Below, one piece after another: positions 25,150 through 33,615 of a stretch of 64,000 bases of DNA (positions within the stretch are counted from its first letter, which is position 1; each line of letters begins with the position of its first letter). The stretch is from NCBI RefSeq assembly GCF_016741815.1, contig NZ_JAERRJ010000003.1, forward strand, positions 372,001-436,000. Reading direction: 5' to 3'. Source of the stretch: Nocardia acididurans. Lineage in GTDB: Bacteria > Actinomycetota > Actinomycetes > Mycobacteriales > Mycobacteriaceae. The position numbers and the translations under genes are program-made. The notes under the pieces are model-generated. The model searched no databases. It had not been told where the DNA came from and was given only the letters and a program-made list of their open reading frames with translations.

Positions 25150-26616
25150 ATGGCCGTGATGTTTCTCTGGATACTCCTACCTGTACTGATACTCGCTGTG
25201 GGGGTGGCGGGGTACCTGGCGGTGCGGTTACGCGCGGAGAGTAGACGCGCCGGTGACCTGACCGCCCGACTACGGGCCTCGGAGCATTTGCTCGAACAGT
25301 TTGCCCACCAGGCGCTTCCGTCCATCACGGAGTCGCTGCGCCGGCCGGGCGTCCCGGTCAGCGGGATGGATATCGCTCCCGTACTGCGAGATTCGACACT
25401 GGTGCCGCTGCTGTGGCGGACCATCGAGAACCACACCGAAGATTTGCGGCTGCTCTGGGCCGAGGCCGCCGAGCAGGGCCGTCACGAGATCGAAGCCCAA
25501 GCGCGGCAGGCGATCAGCAAGGCCGAACAGGAGGCCGAGGAGCAGGTCCGCGCCGCCCGCGACGAAGTGCAGGGCGCGTCCCGGGATGTGACCGCGGCGG
25601 CGGTGCGCTCCTTCGGAACCTCCGTGGTCAGCCTGGGCGCGGACGTCGGCAAGGTGGTCAGCTCCGCGCTGCGCGAGCACCGCGACGACGCGGTCTACGA
25701 GACCCTCATCCGCATCGATCACAGTGTGCAGCAGATGATCCGCCAGGCCCAGTCGTATGTGATCGTGAGCGGCGGGCTGCCCGGCCGCCGCTGGCCACAG
25801 CAGTCGGTGACCGATGTGGTGGGCGGCGCGGTCGGCCGCGTGCGCGACTACCTGCGGGTGCGTTCGGGCCAGGCCGACCGCGTGGTGACCAGCCGCGTGG
25901 TGGAGCCGCTGGTGCACACCGTCGCCACCCTGGTGGACAACGCGCTGCGCTACTCGCCGCCGACCTCGTTCGTGGACATCAGCTTTCAGGAGGGCCACCA
26001 CGGCGTGACCGTCCTCATCGACGACGCCGGCGTGCGCATGAACGCCGAGCAGCTCGAGGAGGCCCGCCAGGTGCTCGCCGGGGAGCGGTCGGTCGACATC
26101 CTCGAACTCGGCCCCGCCCCGAAGATCGGTTTCCCCAGTATCGCGGCCCTGGTGCGCCGCTACGGATTCAATGTCTACGTCGACGGCCCCAACGCCTACG
26201 GCGGTGTCCGGGCCATGGTGTTCATTCCGGAATCCCTGCTGGTGGCGCCGCATGACGTCGTGGAACAACCCGTGATGGCACCGGTGCCGGGCGCCGTGCC
26301 GGTGCAGGAGCGTGCCGTGAGTGAGAACACCGTCGCCGCCGCCCTCACCGCCAGCGGCCTGGCCAAGCGCCGGCGGCGCACCGTCACCCAGCCGGGCGCG
26401 CACACCCCCGCCCTGCACCCGGCCCCCGCGCCCGCACCCTCGACGCCCCCGCACGGCATTCCCGCGGTCGCTTCCGGCGACGGAAGTCCTTCACCCGCAC
26501 CGCAACCCACCCTCCAGCTCGCGCGACCCGATATCGCGGTGGCCTGGCACAGCGGTTCGGTCAGCGGCCGCATCGCCGCGGCCGGTACCGAACACACCGA
26601 AGGGATGAACTCGTGA
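25150..26616 (+). CDS. cvnA: Conservon sensor-kinase-like ATPase (CvnA)
   Basis: A 488-residue membrane protein: one N-terminal hydrophobic segment (FLWILLPVLILAVGVAGYLAV), a coiled-coil region rich in Glu and Arg (about 90-150), then a histidine-kinase-like HATPase domain (about 255-370) with TLVDNALRYSPP (N box) and VLIDDAGVRM. No clear phosphoacceptor His box is seen, which is usual for CvnA. The C-terminus is Pro-rich. In Streptomyces, Cvn proteins A-D form a membrane-associated complex resembling a eukaryotic G-protein system. The stop overlaps the cvnB GTG by 4 bases. ATG 25150 is assumed; TTG 25135 is possible. Confidence 0.88.
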   Translation: MAVMFLWILLPVLILAVGVAGYLAVRLRAESRRAGDLTARLRASEHLLEQFAHQALPSITESLRRPGVPVSGMDIAPVLRDSTLVPLLWRTIENHTEDLRLLWAEAAEQGRHEIEAQARQAISKAEQEAEEQVRAARDEVQGASRDVTAAAVRSFGTSVVSLGADVGKVVSSALREHRDDAVYETLIRIDHSVQQMIRQAQSYVIVSGGLPGRRWPQQSVTDVVGGAVGRVRDYLRVRSGQADRVVTSRVVEPLVHTVATLVDNALRYSPPTSFVDISFQEGHHGVTVLIDDAGVRMNAEQLEEARQVLAGERSVDILELGPAPKIGFPSIAALVRRYGFNVYVDGPNAYGGVRAMVFIPESLLVAPHDVVEQPVMAPVPGAVPVQERAVSENTVAAALTASGLAKRRRRTVTQPGAHTPALHPAPAPAPSTPPHGIPAVASGDGSPSPAPQPTLQLARPDIAVAWHSGSVSGRIAAAGTEHTEGMNS

Positions 26617-27062
26617 ACTCTCCGTCCGCCACCGGCCAGCAGAACGCGGTCCTATCCAACCCGTCCGAGGGCCCCAACCAGCTGGCCTGGCTGCTCGCCG
26701 ATCTCGACATCCCCGGCGTGCGGTTCACGGTGCTGCTGTCCGAGGACGGACTGCGGATGGCGCACTCCGGCAACATCACCCGCGACAACGCCGAGCGATT
26801 CGCCGCTGCCGCCTCGGGTCTGCGCTCACTGGGCAAGGCGCTGGGCGAGTTCTGTGGCGGACCCGGCGACAACGTCCGCCAGAACGTCACCGAGTACGAG
26901 GGCGGCATGATCTTCATCACCGCCGCCGGAACCGGTGCGGTACTGGGTGTTTCGACCACCACCGAGGTCGACGTCGCACTGGTCGCGCATCGGCTCAACG
27001 AACTCGCCGCCCGGGTCGGGCACGAGCTCGGCGCCGTGCCGCGCCGCGACGCCCGGCAATGA
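26613..27062 (+). CDS. cvnB: Conservon roadblock/LC7 protein (CvnB)
   Basis: A 149-residue roadblock/LC7 domain protein. The core shows LAWLLADLDIPGVRFTVLLSEDGLRMAHS and later YEGGMIFITAAGTGAVLGVST and EVDVALVAHRLNELAARVG, the alternating helix and strand layout of the family. Roadblock proteins dimerise and act as regulators or exchange platforms for small GTPases, here presumably CvnD. The GTG start overlaps the cvnA stop (GTGA), and its own stop overlaps the cvnC ATG (ATGA), so expression is coupled and stoichiometric. Confidence 0.92.
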   Translation: MNSPSATGQQNAVLSNPSEGPNQLAWLLADLDIPGVRFTVLLSEDGLRMAHSGNITRDNAERFAAAASGLRSLGKALGEFCGGPGDNVRQNVTEYEGGMIFITAAGTGAVLGVSTTTEVDVALVAHRLNELAARVGHELGAVPRRDARQ

Positions 27063-27403
27063 CCGGGCCGCGGCGGGATCCCGACCTGGTCCGCGCGTAT
27101 GTGCGCACGGGTGGGCGCACGCGTGCCACCCGGCATCTGGACCTGGTCACCGTGATCGTCGCCGCCGACACGGCCATGCAGGGCGGTTCCCCCGATGCCC
27201 GGCGCATCTTCGCGCTGTGCCGGAATGCCCTGTCGCTGGCCGAGATCGCGGCTCACCTCGACCTACCGCCGTCGGTGGTGAAGATCCTCGTCGCCGACCT
27301 GCTGGACAGCGGTCACCTGATAACCCGGACGCCCGAGCACACGCTGCCGGACGTCAGCCTGCTGGAAGAGGTACTGAATGGGCTCCGAGCCCTCGCGGTC
27401 TGA
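27059..27403 (+). CDS. cvnC: Conservon DUF742 protein (CvnC)
   Basis: A 114-residue DUF742 protein with a winged-helix-like pattern: LVRAYVRTGGRTRATRHLDLVT at the N-terminus, then ARRIFALCRNALSLAEIAAHLDLPPSVVKILVADLLDSGHL, which is the helix-turn-helix and wing, ending in LLEEVLNGLRAL. DUF742 proteins are found almost only in conservons and related actinobacterial Ras-like loci. The ATG overlaps cvnB by 4 bases, and the 3' end overlaps the cvnD start by 26 bases, which suggests tight translational coupling. Confidence 0.92.
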   Translation: MTGPRRDPDLVRAYVRTGGRTRATRHLDLVTVIVAADTAMQGGSPDARRIFALCRNALSLAEIAAHLDLPPSVVKILVADLLDSGHLITRTPEHTLPDVSLLEEVLNGLRALAV

Positions 27404-27995
27404 CTCGCCGCCGGCGGAGGTCGAGTACCTGCCGCCGACCATCACCAAATCGGTAAAGCTGTTGGTGGCGGGCAATTTCGGGGTCGGCAAGACCACCTTC
27501 GTCGGCAGCGTGTCGGAGATCAAGCCGCTGCGCACCGAGGAGACCATCACCCACGCCAGCGTCGGCGTGGACGATATGGCCGGGCTGCGGGACAAGACGA
27601 CCACCACGGTCGCCATGGATTTCGGCCGCATCACGCTGAATCCGCAACTGGCCCTGTACCTTTTCGGCACCCCCGGCCAGCAGCGCTTCGTCCCGCTCTG
27701 GGAGGAGCTGGCACTGGGCGCGCTGGGCGCGCTGGTGCTGGTCGACACCCGCCGCATCGAACAGTCCGACGAGGTGCTGGCGGTGCTCGAGGAACGCGGG
27801 GTGCCGTACGCGGTGGCGGTCAACGAATTCGAGGGCGCGCACCGCTATCCGCTGTCGGAGGTGCGCGATGCGCTCGACCTCGCCGCGGACACCCCGCTGA
27901 CCGCCCTGGACGCGCGTGATCGGCGCACGTGCGTGCAGTCGCTCATCATGCTCGTCGAATTCCTGTTTCATTCCCGTCAGGAGTCACGCCTTTGA
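27378..27995 (+). CDS. cvnD: Conservon Ras-like GTPase (CvnD)
   Basis: A 205-residue small GTPase-like protein. P-loop GNFGVGKTT lies near residues 32-40; the switch region contains THASVGVDD, and the G3-like segment is LFGTPGQQRF (DxxG replaced by a Gly-Thr-Pro-Gly form, usual for this family). VNEFEGA marks the guanine-specificity region with Asn but not the classical NKxD. The gene starts inside cvnC and its stop overlaps the TTG start of the first P450. It is the switch component of the conservon. Confidence 0.92.
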   Translation: MGSEPSRSDSPPAEVEYLPPTITKSVKLLVAGNFGVGKTTFVGSVSEIKPLRTEETITHASVGVDDMAGLRDKTTTTVAMDFGRITLNPQLALYLFGTPGQQRFVPLWEELALGALGALVLVDTRRIEQSDEVLAVLEERGVPYAVAVNEFEGAHRYPLSEVRDALDLAADTPLTALDARDRRTCVQSLIMLVEFLFHSRQESRL

Positions 27996-29218
27996 CCACG
28001 TCCACCGGCTCGTTCCCCCTTGCCGTCGAAGCCCGGATCCCGCTCTACACCGCGGAATTCGCGAACGACCCGCACGGCAACTACCGCGAGATGCGCCGCG
28101 CGCACGGCTCCATGGTGCCGGTCGAGCTGGCGCCGGGCGTGCCCGCCACCCTGGTGATCGGCTACCACGACGCGGTGCGAATCCTCAACGATCCCGAGCA
28201 CTTTCCGGCCGACCCGCGCATCTGGCAGGACACCATCCCGGACGATTCGCCGGTGAAGCCGATGCTGCAGTGGTATCCGAACGTGCTGCGCAATGCGGGA
28301 TCCACGCACTGGCGCTACCGGCAGGCCAATGTGGCCGCCGTGGACGGCGTGGACCTGCACGGGCTGCACGCCACCGTGGAGCGCGAGGCCATTCCGCTCA
28401 TCAACGCCTTCTGCGAGAACGGTAAGGCGGAGCTGATCAGCCAGTACGCCATGCCGCTCGTCTTCGCCGGGCTCAACGACATGCTGGGCTGCCCACCGGA
28501 TATCGGCGCGCGCGTGGCCGCGGGCATGGCCGCGCTGTTCGACTCGGTGGACGAGAACGCGGCGCTGGGCATGCAGATGCTCAGCGAGGCGCTGCTGGAA
28601 TTGATCGCGCTCAAGCGCAGCACCCCGGGCGACGACATGGTGACCCGGCTGCTGCAGCACGACGCCGCGCTCGACGACACCGAGATGCTCTACAACATCA
28701 TCAGCATCTACGGCGCGGGGCTGGAACCACAGCAGAACCTGATCATCAACACGCTGCGGCTGATCCTCACCGACGATCGCTTCGCCGGTGACGTGCTCGG
28801 CGGAAGCCTGTCCACGCGTGACGCTTTGGACGAGGTGCTGTTCAACGATCCGCCGATGGCCAACTTCGCCATCTCCTATCCGCGCCAGCCCATGCTGATC
28901 GGCGACACCTGGCTGCCCGCGCATCAGCCGGTGGTGATCAGCCTGGCCGGCTGCAACAACGATCCGGCCATCGGCGGCGGCGAGCGCATCGGCAACCGCT
29001 CCCATCTGGCCTGGAGTCTCGGACCGCACGCCTGCCCGGCCAAATCGGTGGCCTCGCTGGTGGCGCAGGAGGCGATCGATCAATTGCTGGATGCGCTGCC
29101 CGAGTTGCGGCTCGCCGTTCCTGTGGATGAATTGTCTTGGCGGCCAGGACCTTTCCACCGGGCGCTGGCGGCGCTGCCGGTCGTCTTCCCGGCGGGCCCG
29201 CCCTTGAATGTTCTGTGA
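27992..29218 (+). CDS. Conservon cytochrome P450 lacking ExxR (CYP157-like)
   Basis: A 408-residue P450-fold protein. The haem-ligand region is LGPHACPAK with the axial Cys. Two otherwise near-universal motifs are altered: the K-helix ExxR reads EVLF before NDPPMANF, so Arg is replaced by Phe, and the I-helix AGx[DE]T reads AGLEP, so Thr is replaced by Pro. Loss of ExxR is the documented peculiarity of the CYP157 family, members of which occur in Streptomyces conservons. TTG 27992 was chosen: AGGAG lies 8 bases upstream and the start overlaps the cvnD stop by 4 bases. Catalysis is doubtful; a sensory or partner role is possible. Confidence 0.87.
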   Translation: MTTSTGSFPLAVEARIPLYTAEFANDPHGNYREMRRAHGSMVPVELAPGVPATLVIGYHDAVRILNDPEHFPADPRIWQDTIPDDSPVKPMLQWYPNVLRNAGSTHWRYRQANVAAVDGVDLHGLHATVEREAIPLINAFCENGKAELISQYAMPLVFAGLNDMLGCPPDIGARVAAGMAALFDSVDENAALGMQMLSEALLELIALKRSTPGDDMVTRLLQHDAALDDTEMLYNIISIYGAGLEPQQNLIINTLRLILTDDRFAGDVLGGSLSTRDALDEVLFNDPPMANFAISYPRQPMLIGDTWLPAHQPVVISLAGCNNDPAIGGGERIGNRSHLAWSLGPHACPAKSVASLVAQEAIDQLLDALPELRLAVPVDELSWRPGPFHRALAALPVVFPAGPPLNVL

Positions 29219-29234
29219 GTGAGGAGTTACCAGC

Positions 29235-30455
29235 ATGACCATCGAACCCCTGGCACTGGATCTGACCGGTGTCGACATTCAAGGAGAGAACGCCCGGATC
29301 CGTGCGCGAGGACCGGTGACCCTGGTCGAGCTGATGGGCGTGCCCGCCTGGTCGGTGACCGATGCCGAGCTGCTCAAGCGGCTGCTGGCCGATCCGCGGG
29401 TGTCCAAGGACGCGGCGCAGCACTGGTCGGCGTTCATCAACGGTGCGGTGACCGCGGAGTGGCCGCTGTTCCCGTGGGTGGCGGCGCAGAACATGTTCAC
29501 CGCCTACGGCGCTGATCACCGGCGGCTGCGCAAGCTGGTGTCCCCGGCCTTCACGCACCGCCGGACCATGGCGTTGCAGCCGCGCATCGAGGAGCTGGTC
29601 ACCGAGCTGCTGGACAAGCTCGCGACCACCGCGCCGGGCGAGATCGCGGATCTGCGTGAGGGTTTCGCGTATCCGGTGCCGATTCAGGTGATCACCGAGC
29701 TGCTGGGCGTGCCGGAGGCGATGGAGCCGGGGCTGCGCGTCTGTGTGGCGCGGTTCTTCGACACCGAGATCAGCCCGGAGGCCGCGCTGGCCAACTACAT
29801 CGAAATGGGCGAGCTCATCGGAGAACTCGTGGCCTTCCGCCGCGACAACCCGGGTGACGACATGACCAGCGTCCTGATCAACACCCGGGACGAGGACGGC
29901 GAGCGGCTCACCGAGAAGGAGATGATCGACACGCTGATGCTGGTCATCAACGCCGGGCACGAGACCACGGTCAACCTGCTGGATCAGGCGATTTTCCTGC
30001 TGCTCACCCATCCCGAGCAGCTGGCCGCCGTGCGAGCGGGCGAGGTGAGCTGGGAGGCGGTCATCGAGGAGACGCTGCGGGTGGAATCGCCGGTGGCGCA
30101 TCTGCCGCTGCGCTACGCGGTGGAGGACATCGAGATCGACGACATCCGGATCGCCAAGGGCGAGGCCATTCTCGCCTCCTACGCCGCCGCGGGCCGCGAT
30201 CCGAAGGTGCACGGTGAGACAGCCGAGGTCTTCGACGTCACCCGCACGAACAAGGACCATGTGGCCTTCGGCCACGGCGTGCACCACTGCATCGGCGCGC
30301 CGCTGGCCCGGCTCGAGGCGAGCATCGCCCTGCCCGCGCTGTTCGCGCGGTTCCCCGATCTGCGTCTGGCCGCCGGCCCGGCCGATATCGCGCCGGTCAT
30401 CGGTTTCATCTCCAACGGGCACCGGGATCTCCCGGTGCGGCTCACCGCGGAGTAG
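29235..30455 (+). CDS. Conservon cytochrome P450 with complete motifs (CYP154-like)
   Basis: A 406-residue cytoplasmic P450. The I-helix oxygen-activation motif is INAGHETT, the K-helix ExxR is EETLR, and the haem loop is FGHGVHHCIGAPLARLE with the axial Cys. It starts 16 bases after the ExxR-less P450 with GAGGAG upstream of the ATG. Pairing of a canonical CYP154-like and a degenerate CYP157-like P450 behind cvnABCD is known from Streptomyces. No ferredoxin gene is adjacent, so redox partners must come from elsewhere. The 3' end overlaps the convergent GT87 gene by 14 bases. Substrate unknown. Confidence 0.92.
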   Translation: MTIEPLALDLTGVDIQGENARIRARGPVTLVELMGVPAWSVTDAELLKRLLADPRVSKDAAQHWSAFINGAVTAEWPLFPWVAAQNMFTAYGADHRRLRKLVSPAFTHRRTMALQPRIEELVTELLDKLATTAPGEIADLREGFAYPVPIQVITELLGVPEAMEPGLRVCVARFFDTEISPEAALANYIEMGELIGELVAFRRDNPGDDMTSVLINTRDEDGERLTEKEMIDTLMLVINAGHETTVNLLDQAIFLLLTHPEQLAAVRAGEVSWEAVIEETLRVESPVAHLPLRYAVEDIEIDDIRIAKGEAILASYAAAGRDPKVHGETAEVFDVTRTNKDHVAFGHGVHHCIGAPLARLEASIALPALFARFPDLRLAAGPADIAPVIGFISNGHRDLPVRLTAE

Positions 30456-31743
30456 TACTACCTTCCAGCGCCGTGGTCCGCTCCTCAGCCCGGACGACCA
30501 CGGCGTCCCCCCGGCGGGCATTGCGCCGCGCGGTGAACAGGAACAGCGCGACCAGCAGCACGCTCAGCCACACGTAGGTGTCGCCCTCGAGGTGCTGCCA
30601 CGGGGTCCACGACCATTCGCGGTCGTCGTCACCGGGCAGCCAGTTCTGCGGACCGTAGACGAAGACGGCCGCGGTGAACGCGGTGACCGCGTACCAGCCC
30701 GCCGCCCGCCGCCACGGCAGCCGCGTGGCGTAGCCGAGCATGGCCAGCAGCGCGGGCGCGATCCACACCCAGTGGTGCGACCAGGAGATCGGCGACACCA
30801 GCAGGGTGAAGACGGCGTTCATGGACAGCGCCAGTGCGGGCATCTCGGCCGCCTGCCGCATGGCCGCGACCACGAGCACCAGCAGCGCCGCGCTCAGCGC
30901 CAGCCAGATAATGGTGAACAGCGGCTTCTCGATCTGGAATCGAGCCAGCACCGCCTGAATCGACTGATTGGTGTGGAAGGCCGACCCGCTGAGCCCCGAC
31001 ACATTGCCGAGTCCGCCGAACCAGTACTCCATCGACGACTTCGGCATCACCACGAAGGCGAGCACTGTCGCCGCCGCACCGGTGACGGCCGCGGTGACCG
31101 CGGCCTTGTAATCCTTGCGGACCAGGAAGTAGAGCACGAACGCGGCGGGCGTCAGCTTGATGGCGGCGGCGACGCCGATCAGCATGCCGCGCTTCCACTT
31201 CGGCTTCTCGGTCAGGCAGTCCGCCGCCACCAGCACCATCAGCAGCAGATTCACCTGCCCGAAGTCCAGCGTCGCCCGAGCCGGTTCCAGCAGCAGCGCC
31301 AGCGGCGTCGCGGTGGCCGTCACCCACAGCGCGAGCAGTGTGCGGTCCTCCCCCGGCCACACCCGCCGCGCCACCAGATACAGCGTGGCCCCCAGCGCCA
31401 GCACCGAGGTCACGAAGAACGACAGCGCCGCCGCATCCCACGGCAGCAGCGCGAACGGCCCGAGCACCAGCGCCGCGAACGGCGGATAGATGAACGGCAG
31501 CCCGATCCCGATGGTGGTCTTCGGCAACTGTCCGTACAGATCCCCGCCATCACGCAGCGTCTCGATCCCCAGGCGATACACCTGTAGATCGATGAACCCG
31601 CGCGAGATCTCCTGGAACGGCCAGATCGGCAACGTCAGACAGAGATAGGCGAAGCCCGTACACAACGCCGGCACCAGCCACATCACCCGCCCGAAACGGC
31701 GGTCCAGCGACTTCGGCTCAGCAACAGGGGTGGAACAACTCAT
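30442..31743 (-). CDS. GT87-family polyprenol-phosphate-mannose-dependent mannosyltransferase
   Basis: A 433-residue GT-C glycosyltransferase with about ten to twelve membrane helices. After the first helix the external loop has FIDLQVYRLGIETLRDGGDLY and the GT87 signature FIYPPFAALVLGPFALLP; the acidic Asp in FIDLQVY is the presumed catalytic-site residue. Such enzymes use polyprenyl-phosphomannose outside the membrane to build mannosides of lipoarabinomannan, phosphatidylinositol mannosides or related glycans. ATG 31743 fits the membrane topology; the longer upstream frame is charged, non-membrane sequence overlapping the padR promoter. It is divergent from padR. Confidence 0.83.
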   Translation of the reverse strand: MSCSTPVAEPKSLDRRFGRVMWLVPALCTGFAYLCLTLPIWPFQEISRGFIDLQVYRLGIETLRDGGDLYGQLPKTTIGIGLPFIYPPFAALVLGPFALLPWDAAALSFFVTSVLALGATLYLVARRVWPGEDRTLLALWVTATATPLALLLEPARATLDFGQVNLLLMVLVAADCLTEKPKWKRGMLIGVAAAIKLTPAAFVLYFLVRKDYKAAVTAAVTGAAATVLAFVVMPKSSMEYWFGGLGNVSGLSGSAFHTNQSIQAVLARFQIEKPLFTIIWLALSAALLVLVVAAMRQAAEMPALALSMNAVFTLLVSPISWSHHWVWIAPALLAMLGYATRLPWRRAAGWYAVTAFTAAVFVYGPQNWLPGDDDREWSWTPWQHLEGDTYVWLSVLLVALFLFTARRNARRGDAVVVRAEERTTALEGSTTPR

Positions 31744-31844
31744 CCGCGACGACTTTACCGTGGTCGCCGCCCCGGCACCCAACTCACGTCGGAGGTCGGC
31801 GCGCGACCGGCGGGAATCTCCGGCGCGACCGATATACCTCGAGC

Positions 31845-31867
31845 TACTATGCCTAGAAGTTCTAGGC
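31845..31867 (+). promoter_or_regulatory. padR promoter -10 box with adjacent palindromic operator
   Basis: A -10-like TACTAT (31845-31850) is directly followed by GCCTAGAAGTTCTAGGC (31851-31867), a perfect palindrome of 8-bp arms around one base. It would cover the transcription start of padR. This position and symmetry fit autorepression by the PadR protein encoded immediately downstream. Confidence 0.65.
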
Positions 31868-31885
31868 TTCAACGGGAGGCGGCCG

Positions 31886-32239
31886 ATGCATATACCGAAG
31901 GACCTGGTCGCGGCTTCGGCCACGCCGCTCGTGCTCGGGATTCTGGCCCGGGAGGACAGCTACGGGTACGCGATTCTGAAGCGGGTCGGGGAGCTGTCGG
32001 GCGGGGAGATCGAGTGGAGTGAAGGGCTGCTGTATCCGCTGCTGCATCGGCTGGAGCGGGTGGGGCATATCGAATCGTTCTGGGATACGCCGGACGGGGG
32101 GCGGCGGCGGAAGTATTACCGGATCACCGAACAGGGGCGACGGGAATTGGTCGAGCATCGGAAGCAGTGGGTCGCGGTGGTGGAGGCGCTGGATGGGGTG
32201 TGGCAGGCGCCCCGGTTCGCGGGAGGGATGGGGGCGTGA
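31886..32239 (+). CDS. PadR-family transcriptional regulator
   Basis: A 117-residue winged-helix regulator. PadR signatures are LVLGILAREDSYGYAILKRV, GLLYPLLHRLERVGHIES and RRKYYRITEQGRREL. GGGAGG lies 6 bases before the ATG. The GTG of the membrane protein gene overlaps its stop by 4 bases, a common pairing in which PadR controls a permease-prefix-containing protein. PadR proteins usually repress and are released by small hydrophobic ligands or stress; a matching palindrome sits over the predicted transcription start. Confidence 0.9.
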   Translation: MHIPKDLVAASATPLVLGILAREDSYGYAILKRVGELSGGEIEWSEGLLYPLLHRLERVGHIESFWDTPDGGRRRKYYRITEQGRRELVEHRKQWVAVVEALDGVWQAPRFAGGMGA

Positions 32240-33615
32240 GCGCGGACGGCGATGTCGAGGTGCAGATCGCGCAGTGGCGGGCCTATATGGGCAAGCGGCG
32301 GGCGCTGTCGGAATCGGATACCGATGAGCTGGAAGACCATCTGCGGAGCACCATTTCGGAGCTGACCGGGGTGGGGCTGACGCCGGACGAGGGGTTTCTG
32401 GTCGCGGTGAAGCGGCTGGGCGGGGTGGACGAGCTGTCGCGGGAGTTCGCGCGCGAGCATTCGGGGCGGTTGTGGAAACAGCTTGTGCTGAGCGGGGATT
32501 CGGAACCGGCCGGGGCCACGACGGGGCGGCGGATCGGCGGAGCGCGGCCGGATCTGGTGGTGATGATCGTCTGCGCGGTGGTCGCGGCCATCGGGATCAA
32601 GGTGCCCGCCTTGTTCGGAGTCGACCTCGACGAGCATGCCGAGATCTACGGGCGCAATCTGGCGCTGTTCGCGTTCGCGCCGCTCGCCCTGTATTTCGGT
32701 GTCCAGCGGCGGCTTTCGGGGCGGGCGAGCGCGGTGATCGCGGCACTGTTCGTGCTGGGCGCGGTGGGAGCCAACGTCTATCCGCTCGACACCGACTCAC
32801 AGTCGCTGGTGCTCACCGCGATTCATCTGCCGATCGCGCTGTGGCTGGTGACCGGGGTGGCCTATGTGGCGGGCGACTGGCGGTCGGATCAGCGGCGCAT
32901 GGACTTCATCCGATTCACCGGGGAGTGGTTCGTCTACTTCGTGCTCATGTACCTCGGTGGCGGCGTGCTGACCGGCGTCACGGTCGGCACCTTCGCCGCG
33001 ATCGGCATCGACGCGGAGGAGTTCGTCACGCAGTGGCTGCTGCCCTGCGGCGGTATGGCGGCCGTGGTGGTGGCGGCGTGGCTGGTCGAGGCCAAGCAGA
33101 GCGTGGTCGAGAACATGGCCCCGGTGCTGACCAAGGTCTTCACTCCCCTGTTCACCGCCGTGCTGTTGGCGCTGCTCATCGGAATCGGGGTGAGCAGCAG
33201 TGGAATCGACGTGGACCGGGATGCCCTGATCCTGTTCGACGTGCTGCTGGTGCTGGTGCTGGGCCTGCTGCTCTATTCCATCTCGGCCCGCGATCCCGGC
33301 AGCGCCCCGGGGGTTTTCGACAAACTGCAACTGGCCCTGGTGCTCAGCGCGCTGATCGTCGACGTGCTGGTGCTGGCAGCCATCACCGGCCGCATCACCG
33401 AGTGGGGCTCCACCCCGAACAAGATCGCGGCTCTCGGCGAGAACCTGATCCTGCTCACCAACCTGGCCTGGTCGGCATGGTTGCTGCTCGAATTCATCAG
33501 GCACCGTTCCCCTTTCACGCGCCTGGAACGCTGGCAGACCCGCTATGTGGCGGTCTACGCGATCTGGGCGTGGATCGTGGTGCTGGCCTTCCCACCGCTG
33601 TTCGACTTCATGTGA
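32236..33615 (+). CDS. Integral membrane protein with permease-prefix-type N-terminal domain
   Basis: A 459-residue protein. Residues 1-85 form a cytoplasmic helical domain (VEVQIAQWRAYMGKRRALSESD, DELEDHLRSTISELTGVGLTPDEGFLVAVKRLG) like the permease prefix domain found with PadR partners. About ten membrane helices follow, starting near VVMIVCAVVAAIGI. No ABC or transporter catalytic motif is visible, so the function is unknown. The GTG start is coupled to padR by a 4-base overlap. The 3' end overlaps the phosphotransferase gene by 8 bases tail to tail. Confidence 0.78.
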   Translation: MSADGDVEVQIAQWRAYMGKRRALSESDTDELEDHLRSTISELTGVGLTPDEGFLVAVKRLGGVDELSREFAREHSGRLWKQLVLSGDSEPAGATTGRRIGGARPDLVVMIVCAVVAAIGIKVPALFGVDLDEHAEIYGRNLALFAFAPLALYFGVQRRLSGRASAVIAALFVLGAVGANVYPLDTDSQSLVLTAIHLPIALWLVTGVAYVAGDWRSDQRRMDFIRFTGEWFVYFVLMYLGGGVLTGVTVGTFAAIGIDAEEFVTQWLLPCGGMAAVVVAAWLVEAKQSVVENMAPVLTKVFTPLFTAVLLALLIGIGVSSSGIDVDRDALILFDVLLVLVLGLLLYSISARDPGSAPGVFDKLQLALVLSALIVDVLVLAAITGRITEWGSTPNKIAALGENLILLTNLAWSAWLLLEFIRHRSPFTRLERWQTRYVAVYAIWAWIVVLAFPPLFDFM

